Source of the DNA: Sphingosinicella sp942492965
GTDB lineage: Bacteria; Pseudomonadota; Alphaproteobacteria; Sphingomonadales; Sphingomonadaceae
NCBI GenBank assembly: GCA_942492965.1
Contig: OW818656.1
Coordinates: forward strand, 1,860,001-1,924,000
Length of the DNA: 64,000 bases
Reading direction: 5' to 3'
The notes beneath the pieces were generated by a model. The model made no database searches. It was not told the origin of the DNA and worked only from the letters and a program-made list of their open reading frames with translations. Positions 44,017 through 51,485 of this stretch are shown here, one piece after another; the stretch's first letter is position 1; each line of letters opens with the position of its first letter. A program made the translations under genes and the position numbers.

Positions 44017-44182
44017 TCGCATCCTTCACCAGCGCGTCATTGCCGATCTGATTGATGAGCAGCAGGATGAGCCGCGCCGAAAAGCGCAGGCTTTCCGCCT
44101 CGCTCATGCCCGCCTGCGCGGCGATCATCGCCTCGTAGATATCGTCGGGCCGCGCGACGTTCGGCTTCGTTTCAAGGCTCAT
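43970..44182 (-). CDS. DUF2783-family small protein
   Basis: A 70-aa protein beginning MSLETKPNVARPDDIYEAMI and containing LRFSARLILLLINQIGN. Small proteins of this DUF2783 type are known to me as companions of FAD-dependent aromatic hydroxylases in proteobacteria; no function has been shown as far as I know. The ATG at 44182 overlaps the monooxygenase TGA (ATGA), so stoichiometric synthesis with the enzyme is likely. The C-terminal residues overlap the Rrf2 gene. It may be a chaperone or assembly partner of the hydroxylase (inference). Confidence 0.72.
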   Translation of the reverse strand: MSLETKPNVARPDDIYEAMIAAQAGMSEAESLRFSARLILLLINQIGNDALVKDAIKAARAPAAGSDRRA

Positions 44183-45741
44183 GCGGCGGCTCCTTCGGCG
44201 CGCGCGATGGCGGCGGTGATCTTCGCTGGGCTGGGCCGGCGCCAGCGCGCCGCGACATACTGGTCGGGCCGGATCAGGCAGGCGCTGCCCGGCGCAAGAT
44301 CGTAGCGGTCCACGATCAGCGCCTCGCCCGCCACATCGATCACCGGCACGGGCGCCTCGCCCTGCCAGCCGTTCGCGATCAGGCGGAAGCCGCCGCCGAG
44401 CGTGCGGAGCAGCCAGTCCTCTCCGATGGGCGCATCGAGCGCGGGCGATCCCGGCGCCACGCCGTCCCAATCTCCATCCTCATCGGGCGTCGAAAGCGGG
44501 CTTGCCGGATACGAGACCGCCGTCGAAAGCCGCCCGCTGTTCACGAACGGCCGCGCGAACGGATATTCGCCCGCAAGGCTCAGCACCGCGTCGCGGTAGG
44601 CGGCGCTCGCGGTGGATTTCGGCGTCAGGAAATCGGTCGAGCGTGTCGAGTTCAGAATATTCTCGTCCGCGGTCGTGATCGCCTCGTGGTTGTAGCTTTC
44701 AAGGAAGCTCTCGGGCGCCTTGCCCTCCAGCACCCGCTCAAGCTTCCAGCCTAGGTTGTCGATGTCAGCGAGGCCGCCGTTCGCCCCGCGCGCGCCGAAT
44801 GGCGAGACGAGATGCGCGCTGTCTCCGGCGAAGAGCACCCGGCCATGCACGAAGCGCTGCATTCGGCGGCACTGGAAGGTGTAGACGCTGTACCACTCGC
44901 GCTCGAACTCGATCTCATCCCCAAGCATTGCGCGCACCAGCGGCTCGACGTTTTCGGGGCGCATCGCCGCCTCGCGGTCGATGTTCCAGCCGAGCTGGAA
45001 ATCGAGCCGCCACACGTCGTCGGGCTGCTTGTGCATCAGTGCGGACTGGCCGGGGTTGAAGGGGGGGTCGAACCAGAACCAGCGCTCGGCCGGATGCTCA
45101 CCCTTCATTTTGATGTCGGCGATCAGGAAATTGTCCTCGAACACGCGCCCTTCGAAATCGAGCCCCATCAGACCGCGCACGGTGGACTTGTTGCCGTCGC
45201 ACGCGATCAGCCAATCGGTGGTGATCGTGTAGCGTCCGCCCGGCGTTTCCACCGTCACGCTCGCGCCGTCCACGCGCGTGTCGAGCCCGGTCACCTCGTG
45301 GCCCCAGCGGATGTCGACGTTGGGATAGGCCGCAAGCGCATCCAGAAGGATCGCTTCCACATGATACTGCTGCAGGTTGATGAACGCCGGCCGCCGCTGA
45401 TCTTTCACCGGCAGCAGATCGAATTCATAGATCGGCGTGCTGCTCTCGCCCCAGAACACCTTGCCGAGGTTCCACACGACGCCCCGGTCCACCATCGCCT
45501 CCCCGACGCCGAGCCGGTCCCAGATGTCGAGGCTGCGCTTCGAATAGCAGATGCCCTTCGATCCCGCCGCGATGAAGTCGAGCCGGCTCAGCACCGTCAC
45601 CTTGCGCCCCCGCCGCGCGAGGTCGAGCGCCATCGAAAGCCCCACCGGGCCTGCGCCGACGATCAATGTTTCAAGATGTGCGCCATCCGTCCCCACCGGC
45701 GAAGCGCCGATGGGGCGGTGGACCGGAATTGCTGTCGTCAT
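44179..45741 (-). CDS. FAD-dependent aromatic monooxygenase (PheA/TfdB family)
   Basis: A 520-aa flavoprotein hydroxylase. It has the dinucleotide motif VGAGPVGLSMALDLARRG (GxGxxG at 29-34), the DG-type motif in LIACDGNKSTVRGLMGLDFEG and the FAD ribityl-binding GDSAHLVSPFGARGANGGLADIDNLGWKL near residue 310. The C-terminal thioredoxin-like part (about 440-510) is typical of phenol-hydroxylase-like and MhpA-like enzymes. It probably hydroxylates an aromatic ring using NAD(P)H and O2. It lies between the MBL-fold gene (4-base gap) and DUF2783 (ATGA overlap). Substrate unknown; the phenylacetate island suggests an aryl side-chain acid or ketone. Confidence 0.88.
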   Translation of the reverse strand: MTTAIPVHRPIGASPVGTDGAHLETLIVGAGPVGLSMALDLARRGRKVTVLSRLDFIAAGSKGICYSKRSLDIWDRLGVGEAMVDRGVVWNLGKVFWGESSTPIYEFDLLPVKDQRRPAFINLQQYHVEAILLDALAAYPNVDIRWGHEVTGLDTRVDGASVTVETPGGRYTITTDWLIACDGNKSTVRGLMGLDFEGRVFEDNFLIADIKMKGEHPAERWFWFDPPFNPGQSALMHKQPDDVWRLDFQLGWNIDREAAMRPENVEPLVRAMLGDEIEFEREWYSVYTFQCRRMQRFVHGRVLFAGDSAHLVSPFGARGANGGLADIDNLGWKLERVLEGKAPESFLESYNHEAITTADENILNSTRSTDFLTPKSTASAAYRDAVLSLAGEYPFARPFVNSGRLSTAVSYPASPLSTPDEDGDWDGVAPGSPALDAPIGEDWLLRTLGGGFRLIANGWQGEAPVPVIDVAGEALIVDRYDLAPGSACLIRPDQYVAARWRRPSPAKITAAIARAEGAAA

Positions 45742-45745
45742 GGTG

Positions 45746-46705
45746 TCAGTCCTGAAGTTCAGCCCAAACCTCGCGGTCGCGCTCCATCGTCCAGATGCGC
45801 GGCCAGTCGATGCCCTCGAATTCGTCCCACAGCCGTTGCACGTCGAAGGGCAGGCAGTGCTCGAAGATCGGCCAGCGGCCGAATTTCGGGAACAGCGCCT
45901 CGTGCGTCGCCTCGAACGCCTGCTTCAGCGTGCCGCCCGCGCGGTGCACGGTGCCGACCTTGTCGATCATGGTCTTCAGGAATTCGCGCGTCTGCTCGAT
46001 CGCGGCATCGGTTTCGGTGAGGCCCCGCGGCACGCGCCCGCGTCCGCCCACAAGGTTCTCCGCGCGGTACGCCTTCACCTTGTCGAGCGTGCCCGCCGCC
46101 CAGTCCATGTGGAAGGCATCGCCCGTGTAGAGCGCGGCTTCCGCCTCCACGAGGTCGCCTGCGAACAATGTCTTCGATTTGTCGTGCCACACCACGATAT
46201 CGCCCGCCGTGTGCCCGCGCCCGCAGAAGGCGAGGTCGAGTTTGCCGCGATTTCCGCCAAGATCGATGCTGAACGTATCGGCGAACGTCTGCGTCGGCCA
46301 GGTGAGTCCCGGCACCGAATCCGGCTCCTTGAACAGGCGCGGCATCCGGCCGAACTCGCTCGCCCAGTCCTCCATGCCGCGTTCCTCGATGAGCTTCCGC
46401 GTCGCCTCGCTGGCGATGATATGCTCCGCCTCGAACGCGCTCGCGCCGAGCACGCGCACGGCGTGGTAGTGCGTCAGGATCAGGTATTTCACCGGCTTGT
46501 CGGTATGCTCGCGCAGCTTCGCCAGCCAGTCGCGCGCGGCAACCGGCGTCGCCCGCGCCTCGATGGCGACAACGAAATCCTCGCCCTCGAACGCGCCCAC
46601 ATTGGGGTCGCCCTCGGCGGTCAGCGCGTAAACGCCGTCGGCCAGAATCTCCAGCGTCTCCGTCTTTTCGGCAGTGTCCGCCGACGATGCGAATGGTTTT
46701 GCCAC
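45746..46705 (-). CDS. MBL-fold protein with altered metal motif
   Basis: A 319-aa metallo-beta-lactamase-fold protein. The first metal motif reads THYHAVRVLG: H79 and H81 are kept, but the usual Asp-His are V83 and R84. Other ligands look present: H164 in GRGHTAGD and D183 in FAGDLVE. The second metal site is therefore probably lost, implying a mono-metal enzyme or a binding protein. It starts at GTG 46705 with GAGGAGG 7 bases upstream. It leads the MBL-monooxygenase-DUF2783 operon. A lactonase or thioester hydrolase acting on the hydroxylase product is possible (inference). Confidence 0.85.
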   Translation of the reverse strand: MAKPFASSADTAEKTETLEILADGVYALTAEGDPNVGAFEGEDFVVAIEARATPVAARDWLAKLREHTDKPVKYLILTHYHAVRVLGASAFEAEHIIASEATRKLIEERGMEDWASEFGRMPRLFKEPDSVPGLTWPTQTFADTFSIDLGGNRGKLDLAFCGRGHTAGDIVVWHDKSKTLFAGDLVEAEAALYTGDAFHMDWAAGTLDKVKAYRAENLVGGRGRVPRGLTETDAAIEQTREFLKTMIDKVGTVHRAGGTLKQAFEATHEALFPKFGRWPIFEHCLPFDVQRLWDEFEGIDWPRIWTMERDREVWAELQD

Positions 46706-46779
46706 GGGTAAACCTCCTCAAATGTCACGCCGCATTCGCGGACCTTGAGGGGGAGTTTAGCGGAAGGGGAGGCAAGCGT

Positions 46780-46801
46780 CTGTCATCAGCTCTGATGACA
46801 G
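46780..46801. promoter_or_regulatory. Perfect 10-bp inverted repeat upstream of the MBL operon
   Basis: CTGTCATCAG and CTGATGACAG are separated by CT. The element lies 75 bases before the MBL start and 11 bases after the TetR stop. It could be an operator for the adjacent TetR protein or another regulator. A terminator for the TetR gene is less likely because no T-run follows on the minus strand. Confidence 0.5.
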
Positions 46802-46812
46802 GGGCGCTCCTG

Positions 46813-47391
46813 TCAGCGCAGCCCGTCCAGCATCTGGTCGATCACCGTCCCGGCCAGCGCCTCCACGGTGAAGCGGCCCGTGGGGCGGAACCATGTGTGA
46901 GACCAGTTGATCATGCCGAAATAGAGCATGGCGCGGATGCGGGCGTCCTGTTTCGAAAGCGCGGGCGCGATCTCGCCGATCGTGTGCGCGACAAGGTCGA
47001 CCAGCATCCGCTCGGTGTCCACGATCTGCCGCCGGCGCTCTTCGGGCAGCTTGTCGAGGTCGTTCACGAGCACGCGGTGCCGCGCCGAAGCGTCGGCATA
47101 AAGTTCAAGGAACCCGCGCGTCAGCTTGCCGAACCGGGCGACCGGATCAGCCTCGCCGCGATGCGCGTCCGCCACCTCGGCGAGCGCGCCGATGTGCCCG
47201 TCCATGATCTCGAACAGGATGTCCTCTTTGGACGCGAAATAATGATACAGCAGCGACTTCGACATGCCGCACGCGGCGGCAAGGTCGGCGATCGAGCAGC
47301 CGTGGAACCCCGAATGCGCATAAAGCTCGGCAGCCTTGTCGAGCACGGCCATCCGCCGCTCGTCATAATCCGCCGCCTGTGTCCGGGCCAC
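46813..47391 (-). CDS. TetR-family regulator, PaaR/KstR2-like
   Basis: A 192-aa repressor-type protein. The N-terminal HTH (about 15-60) reads ELYAHSGFHGCSIADLAAACGMSKSLLYHYFASKEDIL. The C-terminal ligand domain contains MLYFGMINWSHTWFRPTGRFTVEALA, a pattern I associate with TetR_C_24 members such as PaaR and KstR2 that bind acyl-CoA or aryl-CoA ligands. GTG 47391 has AAAGGGG upstream. It precedes the MBL operon on the same strand and lies beside paaK. It is the best candidate to bind the TCGACCG palindromes in the island. Ligand: perhaps phenylacetyl-CoA (inference). Confidence 0.85.
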   Translation of the reverse strand: MARTQAADYDERRMAVLDKAAELYAHSGFHGCSIADLAAACGMSKSLLYHYFASKEDILFEIMDGHIGALAEVADAHRGEADPVARFGKLTRGFLELYADASARHRVLVNDLDKLPEERRRQIVDTERMLVDLVAHTIGEIAPALSKQDARIRAMLYFGMINWSHTWFRPTGRFTVEALAGTVIDQMLDGLR

Positions 47392-47417
47392 CCGTGCCCC
47401 TTTCGTTCGGAATAACA

Positions 47418-47425
47418 GAGCGTTC
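47418..47425. promoter_or_regulatory. Weak operator-like core before the TetR gene
   Basis: GAGC|GTTC fits the core pattern GAnC|GnTC shared by the three palindromes at 57214, 58966 and 63776, and lies about 27 bases upstream of the TetR GTG, where autorepression would be expected. The flanking arms are poorly matched, so this may be chance. Confidence 0.2.
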
Positions 47426-47481
47426 GTGTCTAGGCGGTGCGCGCGGTGCCCGCAACGGGTTCGTCTGGTAGCGCCACAGCA

Positions 47482-47820
47482 TTATCCGCGGAAGAAGTTA
47501 TTCTCGCACTGTTTCATGGATTGGTATTCACCGGGGCTTGTTGTCCACACTCCCCCGTCGCTGTCACCACGTACCATGATGATCTTTCTGACAGCACTGC
47601 CTTGCGTGTCCGATTGGAGTGTTACGTCAAAGCAGATTTGATTCGTATAATCCCAATCTGTGCGATCATTTACGGTGATATTCTTATGGAGAAACTTTCT
47701 ATCCAGCGCGTCGTTAATCCTGCTTTCCCTGTCGAAATGAGAATCTATAAGCAGGCCGACAACAGCAATAACGATTAGCAAGACAAGCGCTGAGAGCGTC
47801 TTCAATAGAAGTTTTATCAC
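47482..47820 (-). CDS. Small membrane-anchored protein of unknown function, atypical composition
   Basis: A 112-aa frame with an N-terminal transmembrane helix (about residues 8-26, LSALVLLIVIAVVGLLID) and a polar extracytoplasmic part with two cysteines (CFDVTLQS and QCENNFF) that could form a disulfide. I recognise no family. The gene is visibly more AT-rich than its neighbours, suggesting recent acquisition. The start is probably GTG 47820, though the purine run GAGGG is too close to be an ideal ribosome-binding site. It lies between the TetR and paaK genes without clear operon membership. Confidence 0.5.
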   Translation of the reverse strand: MIKLLLKTLSALVLLIVIAVVGLLIDSHFDRESRINDALDRKFLHKNITVNDRTDWDYTNQICFDVTLQSDTQGSAVRKIIMVRGDSDGGVWTTSPGEYQSMKQCENNFFRG

Positions 47821-47880
47821 CCCTCGGTTTTAGATGGGTTTCTCAATTCGCGCTACAGGCAAGCAGACGTTCCACAGTGC

Positions 47881-49176
47881 CTATACCTTTGGCCGCTTGT
47901 CGATGACTCTGCTTGCCTTGCCCTGGGATCGTGGCAGCGATCCTGCGGGTGTGATGTCGATCTTCACGCTGATGCCGACCATGGTCTTGATGCGGTGGGC
48001 GAGCGTGTAGGCGTGTTCGGCGTGGGTGGAGGCGTCGGTGTCCTCGCGCGCCTCGACCGAGAGGCGCACCATATCCATCCGGTCCGGGCGGGTCAGCTCG
48101 ATCATGAAGTGCGGCGCGAGCGCAGGGACCGAGAGGATGTGCTCCTCGATCTGGCTCGGGAACACGTTGACGCCGCGGATGATCATCATGTCGTCGCTGC
48201 GACCCGTGATCTTCGCCATGCGCCGCATACTGCGCGCCGTGCCGGGGAGAAGCCGGGTGAGGTCGCGCGTGCGGTAGCGCACGATCGGCATCGCCTCCTT
48301 GCTGAGCGAGGTGAACACCAGCTCGCCCTCTTCGCCGTCGGGAAGCACCGCGCCCGTTTCGGGGTCGATCACCTCGGGATAGAAATGATCCTCCCAGATG
48401 GTGAGCCCGTCCTTGGTCTCCACGCACTCCTGCGCCACGCCGGGGCCCATCACCTCGGAAAGGCCGTAGATGTCGACGGCATCAATCGCAAAGGCGCTCT
48501 CGATCTCGGTGCGCATCGCCTCGGTCCACGGTTCGGCGCCGAAGATGCCCGTCTTCAGCGAGCTTGCCGCCGGGTCGAGGCCCTGCCGCCGGAACTCGTC
48601 GAGGATCGCCAGCATGTAGCTCGGCGTCACCATGATGATCTCAGGGCTGAAGTCCGTGATCAGCTGCACCTGCTTCTCGGTCTGTCCGCCCGACATCGGG
48701 ATCACCGTGCAGCCCAGCGCCTCCGCGCCGTAGTGCGCGCCGAGGCCGCCGGTGAAGAGGCCATAGCCATAGGCCACGTGCACCTTCATCCCCGGGCGTC
48801 CGCCCGCCGCATGGATCGAGCGCGCGACGAGGCCCGACCAAGTCGCGATGTCGGCCTTCGTGTAGCCCACGACCGTGGCCTTGCCCGTCGTTCCTGACGA
48901 GGCGTGGATGCGCGAGAGCTTTTCCTGCGGCACTGCGAAGAAGCCGAACGGGTACGCGTCGCGCAAATCCGCCTTCGTCGTGAACGGGAACTTGGCGAGG
49001 TCGCCGAGCGATTTCAGGTCGTCCGGGTGCACCCCCGCCGCGTCGAACTTCGCGCGGTACGCAGGGTTCCCCGCATACGCATGGGCAAGGCTCGCGCTTA
49101 AACGCCCCAACTGCAACGCCGATATCTCGTCCCGGCTCGCCGTCTCAATGGCGTCGAGACCCTTGGTATTCGTCAT
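47881..49176 (-). CDS. paaK: Phenylacetate-CoA ligase
   Basis: It activates phenylacetate with ATP and CoA to phenylacetyl-CoA, the entry step of the aerobic hybrid pathway. The 431-aa protein has the PaaK-type P-loop ASSGTTGKATVVGYT (about 93-107), the aryl-binding GYGLFTGGLGAHYGAEALG, DIYGLSEVMGPGVAQEC, RYRTRDLT and RSDDMMIIRGVNVFPSQIE. It is shorter than general AMP-ligases, as PaaK is. ATG 49176 follows the VOC gene by 14 bases, so it is the last gene of an SDR-SDR-VOC-paaK operon, separate from the main paaABCDE operon. Confidence 0.95.
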   Translation of the reverse strand: MTNTKGLDAIETASRDEISALQLGRLSASLAHAYAGNPAYRAKFDAAGVHPDDLKSLGDLAKFPFTTKADLRDAYPFGFFAVPQEKLSRIHASSGTTGKATVVGYTKADIATWSGLVARSIHAAGGRPGMKVHVAYGYGLFTGGLGAHYGAEALGCTVIPMSGGQTEKQVQLITDFSPEIIMVTPSYMLAILDEFRRQGLDPAASSLKTGIFGAEPWTEAMRTEIESAFAIDAVDIYGLSEVMGPGVAQECVETKDGLTIWEDHFYPEVIDPETGAVLPDGEEGELVFTSLSKEAMPIVRYRTRDLTRLLPGTARSMRRMAKITGRSDDMMIIRGVNVFPSQIEEHILSVPALAPHFMIELTRPDRMDMVRLSVEAREDTDASTHAEHAYTLAHRIKTMVGISVKIDITPAGSLPRSQGKASRVIDKRPKV

Positions 49177-49190
49177 GTCGCGGTTCTGCC

Positions 49191-49745
49191 TTACGCGGCC
49201 GGGGGCTGCAACACGCGGATCGGGTCGCTGCCGTCCCAATTCTCCGACGCCGTCTTCATCATCGTGAAGAAGGCCTCGGTCTGGTCGGTCATCTCGATGA
49301 GTTCGATCATGCCCGGCAGCACGTCCGACGTGTCCATATAGGCTGCGCGCGCGCCGACGCCCGCAACGCCGTACAGCGCCATCTCGTGGCCGAGCGCCTT
49401 GTATTTCGCGACGTCCGCGTCGAAGTCCGCGCACGAGACGGCGAAGTGGTGGAAGCCCCAGCCGCGCTTCTGCTGCACCTCGGTGTAGACGGAGGGCGTC
49501 TCCCAGTTGTTCTGCTGGATAAGCTCGAAGCTCATCGATCCCGAGAAGCCGATCGCGAGCGTGATGTCGAGCTCAGTCGGCGCGCCGCGATACTGCGCGT
49601 CGAGCAGCGGGAAGTGTTCGATCACGAACCACGGGCCGCAATTCAGGCGCGGCATGTAGTGTTTCATCGCGGCGGTGATGTCGGGCACGATGTAGGCGAT
49701 CTGCATGATGCCGCCCATCGGCTGGCCGAAGTCGAGAGTTCTCAC
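49191..49745 (-). CDS. VOC-family (glyoxalase-fold) protein
   Basis: A 184-aa protein with paired beta-alpha-beta-beta-beta modules. The first begins MGGIMQIAYIVPDITAAMKHY, and the second has WGFHHFAVSCADFDADVAKY and MDTSDVLPGMIELIEM. Metal ligands (a His in HHFAV and a Glu in MIELIE) are plausible, as in epimerases, glyoxalases and extradiol enzymes. Length and layout resemble methylmalonyl-CoA epimerase-like Glyoxalase_4 proteins. GTG 49745 has AGGAG 7 bases upstream. It lies between an SDR gene and paaK in one operon. The reaction is unknown; isomerisation or ring cleavage of an aryl intermediate is possible. Confidence 0.78.
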   Translation of the reverse strand: MRTLDFGQPMGGIMQIAYIVPDITAAMKHYMPRLNCGPWFVIEHFPLLDAQYRGAPTELDITLAIGFSGSMSFELIQQNNWETPSVYTEVQQKRGWGFHHFAVSCADFDADVAKYKALGHEMALYGVAGVGARAAYMDTSDVLPGMIELIEMTDQTEAFFTMMKTASENWDGSDPIRVLQPPAA

Positions 49746-49755
49746 GGAGATTCTC

Positions 49756-50508
49756 CTAATTGGTCAGGCTCATGCCGCCGTCGACGACAACGGCGGTGCC
49801 GGTGATGAAGCGCGCCTCGTCCGACACCAGGAACAGCACCGCGTTCGCGATATCCACGGCCTCCTGCCACGTCTTCATCGGCACCTTGGTGAGGAAGGCC
49901 TGCGCGGCGTCCTCCGCGCTGATGCCGTGCTCGGCGGCGGTGCGGGCGATCAGCACGTCGTGCATCGGCGTGCGCACCTGCCCCGGGTGAACGCTGTTGC
50001 AGCGGATTGCGTAGTTCTTCTCGCAGCAGTGGAGCGCGAGCGAGCGCGTGAACTGCGCGACCGCGGCCTTCGATGCACCGTAGGCGGCGATGAACGGCGT
50101 CGGCACCAGCGCACCGATCGACGACATGTTGACGATCGCGCCGCCGCCGCCCTTCGCGATAGCGGGCATCGCATATTTGCAGCCGAGGAAGACGCTTTCC
50201 ACGTTCACCGTGTTGATGCGCCGCCAGTCTTCAAGCTCCGCGCCTTCCGGGTCCATCGGGCTTTTGCTTGAGGAGATGCCCGCGTTGTTGACGAGCCCGT
50301 CGATGCGGCCGTGTTTCGCCATCGTCTCGGCGATCAGCGCCTTCCAGCCGGCCTCGTCGGCGACGTCCTGCCGGATGATGCCGTCGCCGCTCGCGATGTC
50401 GGTGCGGATCACGGTGGCGCCTTCTTCCGTCAGCCTGTCGGCGATCGCCGCGCCGAGGCCCGCCGCCGCGCCGGTGACGATGACGACCTTGTTTGAAACA
50501 CGTCCCAT
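49756..50508 (-). CDS. SDR-family oxidoreductase
   Basis: A 250-aa short-chain dehydrogenase with the NAD(P) motif VTGAAAGLGAA (about 11-21), NNAG, and the catalytic Ser-Tyr-Lys set NMSSIGAL...YGASK near residues 129-146. The acidic residue in TDIASGDG suggests NAD preference. The C-terminus ITGTAVVVDGGMSLTN is typical of 3-oxoacyl/3-hydroxyacyl or alcohol dehydrogenases. It follows another SDR after 5 bases and precedes the VOC gene by 10. It may oxidise a side-chain hydroxyl to a ketone in the presumed upper pathway. Confidence 0.87.
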   Translation of the reverse strand: MGRVSNKVVIVTGAAAGLGAAIADRLTEEGATVIRTDIASGDGIIRQDVADEAGWKALIAETMAKHGRIDGLVNNAGISSSKSPMDPEGAELEDWRRINTVNVESVFLGCKYAMPAIAKGGGGAIVNMSSIGALVPTPFIAAYGASKAAVAQFTRSLALHCCEKNYAIRCNSVHPGQVRTPMHDVLIARTAAEHGISAEDAAQAFLTKVPMKTWQEAVDIANAVLFLVSDEARFITGTAVVVDGGMSLTN

Positions 50509-50513
50509 GATCT

Positions 50514-51299
50514 TCAGCCTTTCGTGTGCGCGCTGGAGGGGCCGGCGAGCTGCGCCCCGTCGATGATCAGCGGCGATCCGCTCAGCATGGCGGCTTCGTC
50601 GGAAATCGCGAACAGGATCGCGTTCGCGATGTCCTCGGGCTTCGCGATCCGGCCCATCGGCACAAGGCTCGCCATCCCCGCTACCATCGCCGCCCGGTCT
50701 CCGATTGCGTCGGCAATAGGATCCAGCATCTCGCTATCCACATACGTCGGATGCACCGACACGCACCGTATCGGCAGTCTTCGTTCCGCGCAGTAAAGCG
50801 CGACCGATTTCGACAGCGTCGTCACCCCGCCTTTGGATGCGCAGTAGCCTGCGACATCCGAAATCCCGATCAGCCCCGCGAGCGACGAGACATTGACGAT
50901 CGCGCCGGAACCGCCCGTCTCCGAGATCGCCCGGATCGCGGCCTGGCAGCCGAGCATTACGCCGGTCAGGTTCACCGCGATCATTTTGTTCCAGTGGTCG
51001 ATCGTCAGGTCCATGATCGTGCCGGGAAAGCCGATGCCCGCCACGTTCGCGAGGCTGTCGAGTTTGCCGAAGCGCCTGACCGTGGCGGCGGTCGCCTCTG
51101 CCCATGCGGTTTCATTCGTGACATCGAGCCGCAGGGCGAGCGCGGCTTCGCCGATTGCGGCAGCGGTCGCCTCGGCCCCCGCAAGATTGATGTCGGTCAC
51201 GCCGACCCGCGCGCCTTCGCGTGCGAAGGCGATGGCGGTCGCGCGCCCGATGCCGGACGCCGCCCCGGTCACGATGGCGACTTTGCCCTGAAGGCGCAT
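50514..51299 (-). CDS. SDR-family oxidoreductase
   Basis: A 261-aa short-chain dehydrogenase. The start ATG 51299 (MRLQGKVAIVTG) was chosen because GGGGAGAGG lies about 10 bases upstream; an ATG 21 bases earlier is also open. It has VTGAASGIGRA, catalytic NVSSLAG...YCASK, and an unusual NVAG where most SDRs have NNAG. The Asp in VTDINLAG suggests NAD. It is first gene of the SDR-SDR-VOC-paaK operon, divergent from the cupin gene, with two inverted repeats in the 186-base gap. It is a distinct paralogue of its neighbour, so the two probably act on different or sequential alcohols. Confidence 0.86.
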   Translation of the reverse strand: MRLQGKVAIVTGAASGIGRATAIAFAREGARVGVTDINLAGAEATAAAIGEAALALRLDVTNETAWAEATAATVRRFGKLDSLANVAGIGFPGTIMDLTIDHWNKMIAVNLTGVMLGCQAAIRAISETGGSGAIVNVSSLAGLIGISDVAGYCASKGGVTTLSKSVALYCAERRLPIRCVSVHPTYVDSEMLDPIADAIGDRAAMVAGMASLVPMGRIAKPEDIANAILFAISDEAAMLSGSPLIIDGAQLAGPSSAHTKG

Positions 51300-51386
51300 G
51301 ATGTTTGAACCTCTCCCCAATGCCCCTCAAGGGCAGTCCTCGCAGTGTTGCACGAAAGGCTAGAGGGGTGGCCGGCCATTCCAATA

Positions 51387-51420
51387 GCGGGAAACACCTA
51401 AGCACCTAGGTGTTTCCCGC
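51387..51420. promoter_or_regulatory. Perfect 14-bp inverted repeat between divergent catabolic operons
   Basis: The left arm GCGGGAAACACCTA and right arm TAGGTGTTTCCCGC are exact complements around AGCACC. The site is about 90 bases before the SDR start and 66 bases before the cupin start. A symmetric element of this length between divergent operons is a strong operator candidate. It does not resemble the TCGACCG palindromes of the paa genes, suggesting a separate regulator. No T-run follows either arm. Confidence 0.65.
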
Positions 51421-51448
51421 CATTCCGCCGCCCGGCGCTTCGGCCCAC

Positions 51449-51464
51449 AATAATGTGCATTATT
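51449..51464. promoter_or_regulatory. AT-rich inverted repeat upstream of the cupin gene
   Basis: AATAATG and CATTATT are perfect arms around TG. The element ends 21 bases before the cupin ATG, next to its GGGAGG ribosome-binding site, so it probably overlaps the -10 region or transcript start. It may be a second operator or an activator half-site pair. Confidence 0.45.
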
Positions 51465-51485
51465 CAAAATGAGGGAGGTTTGATC

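Noticed and set aside
47437..47778. Plus-strand frame opposite the AT-rich orphan gene
   Set aside because: The minus-strand frame has a clear transmembrane segment; the plus-strand one has none and no ribosome-binding site.
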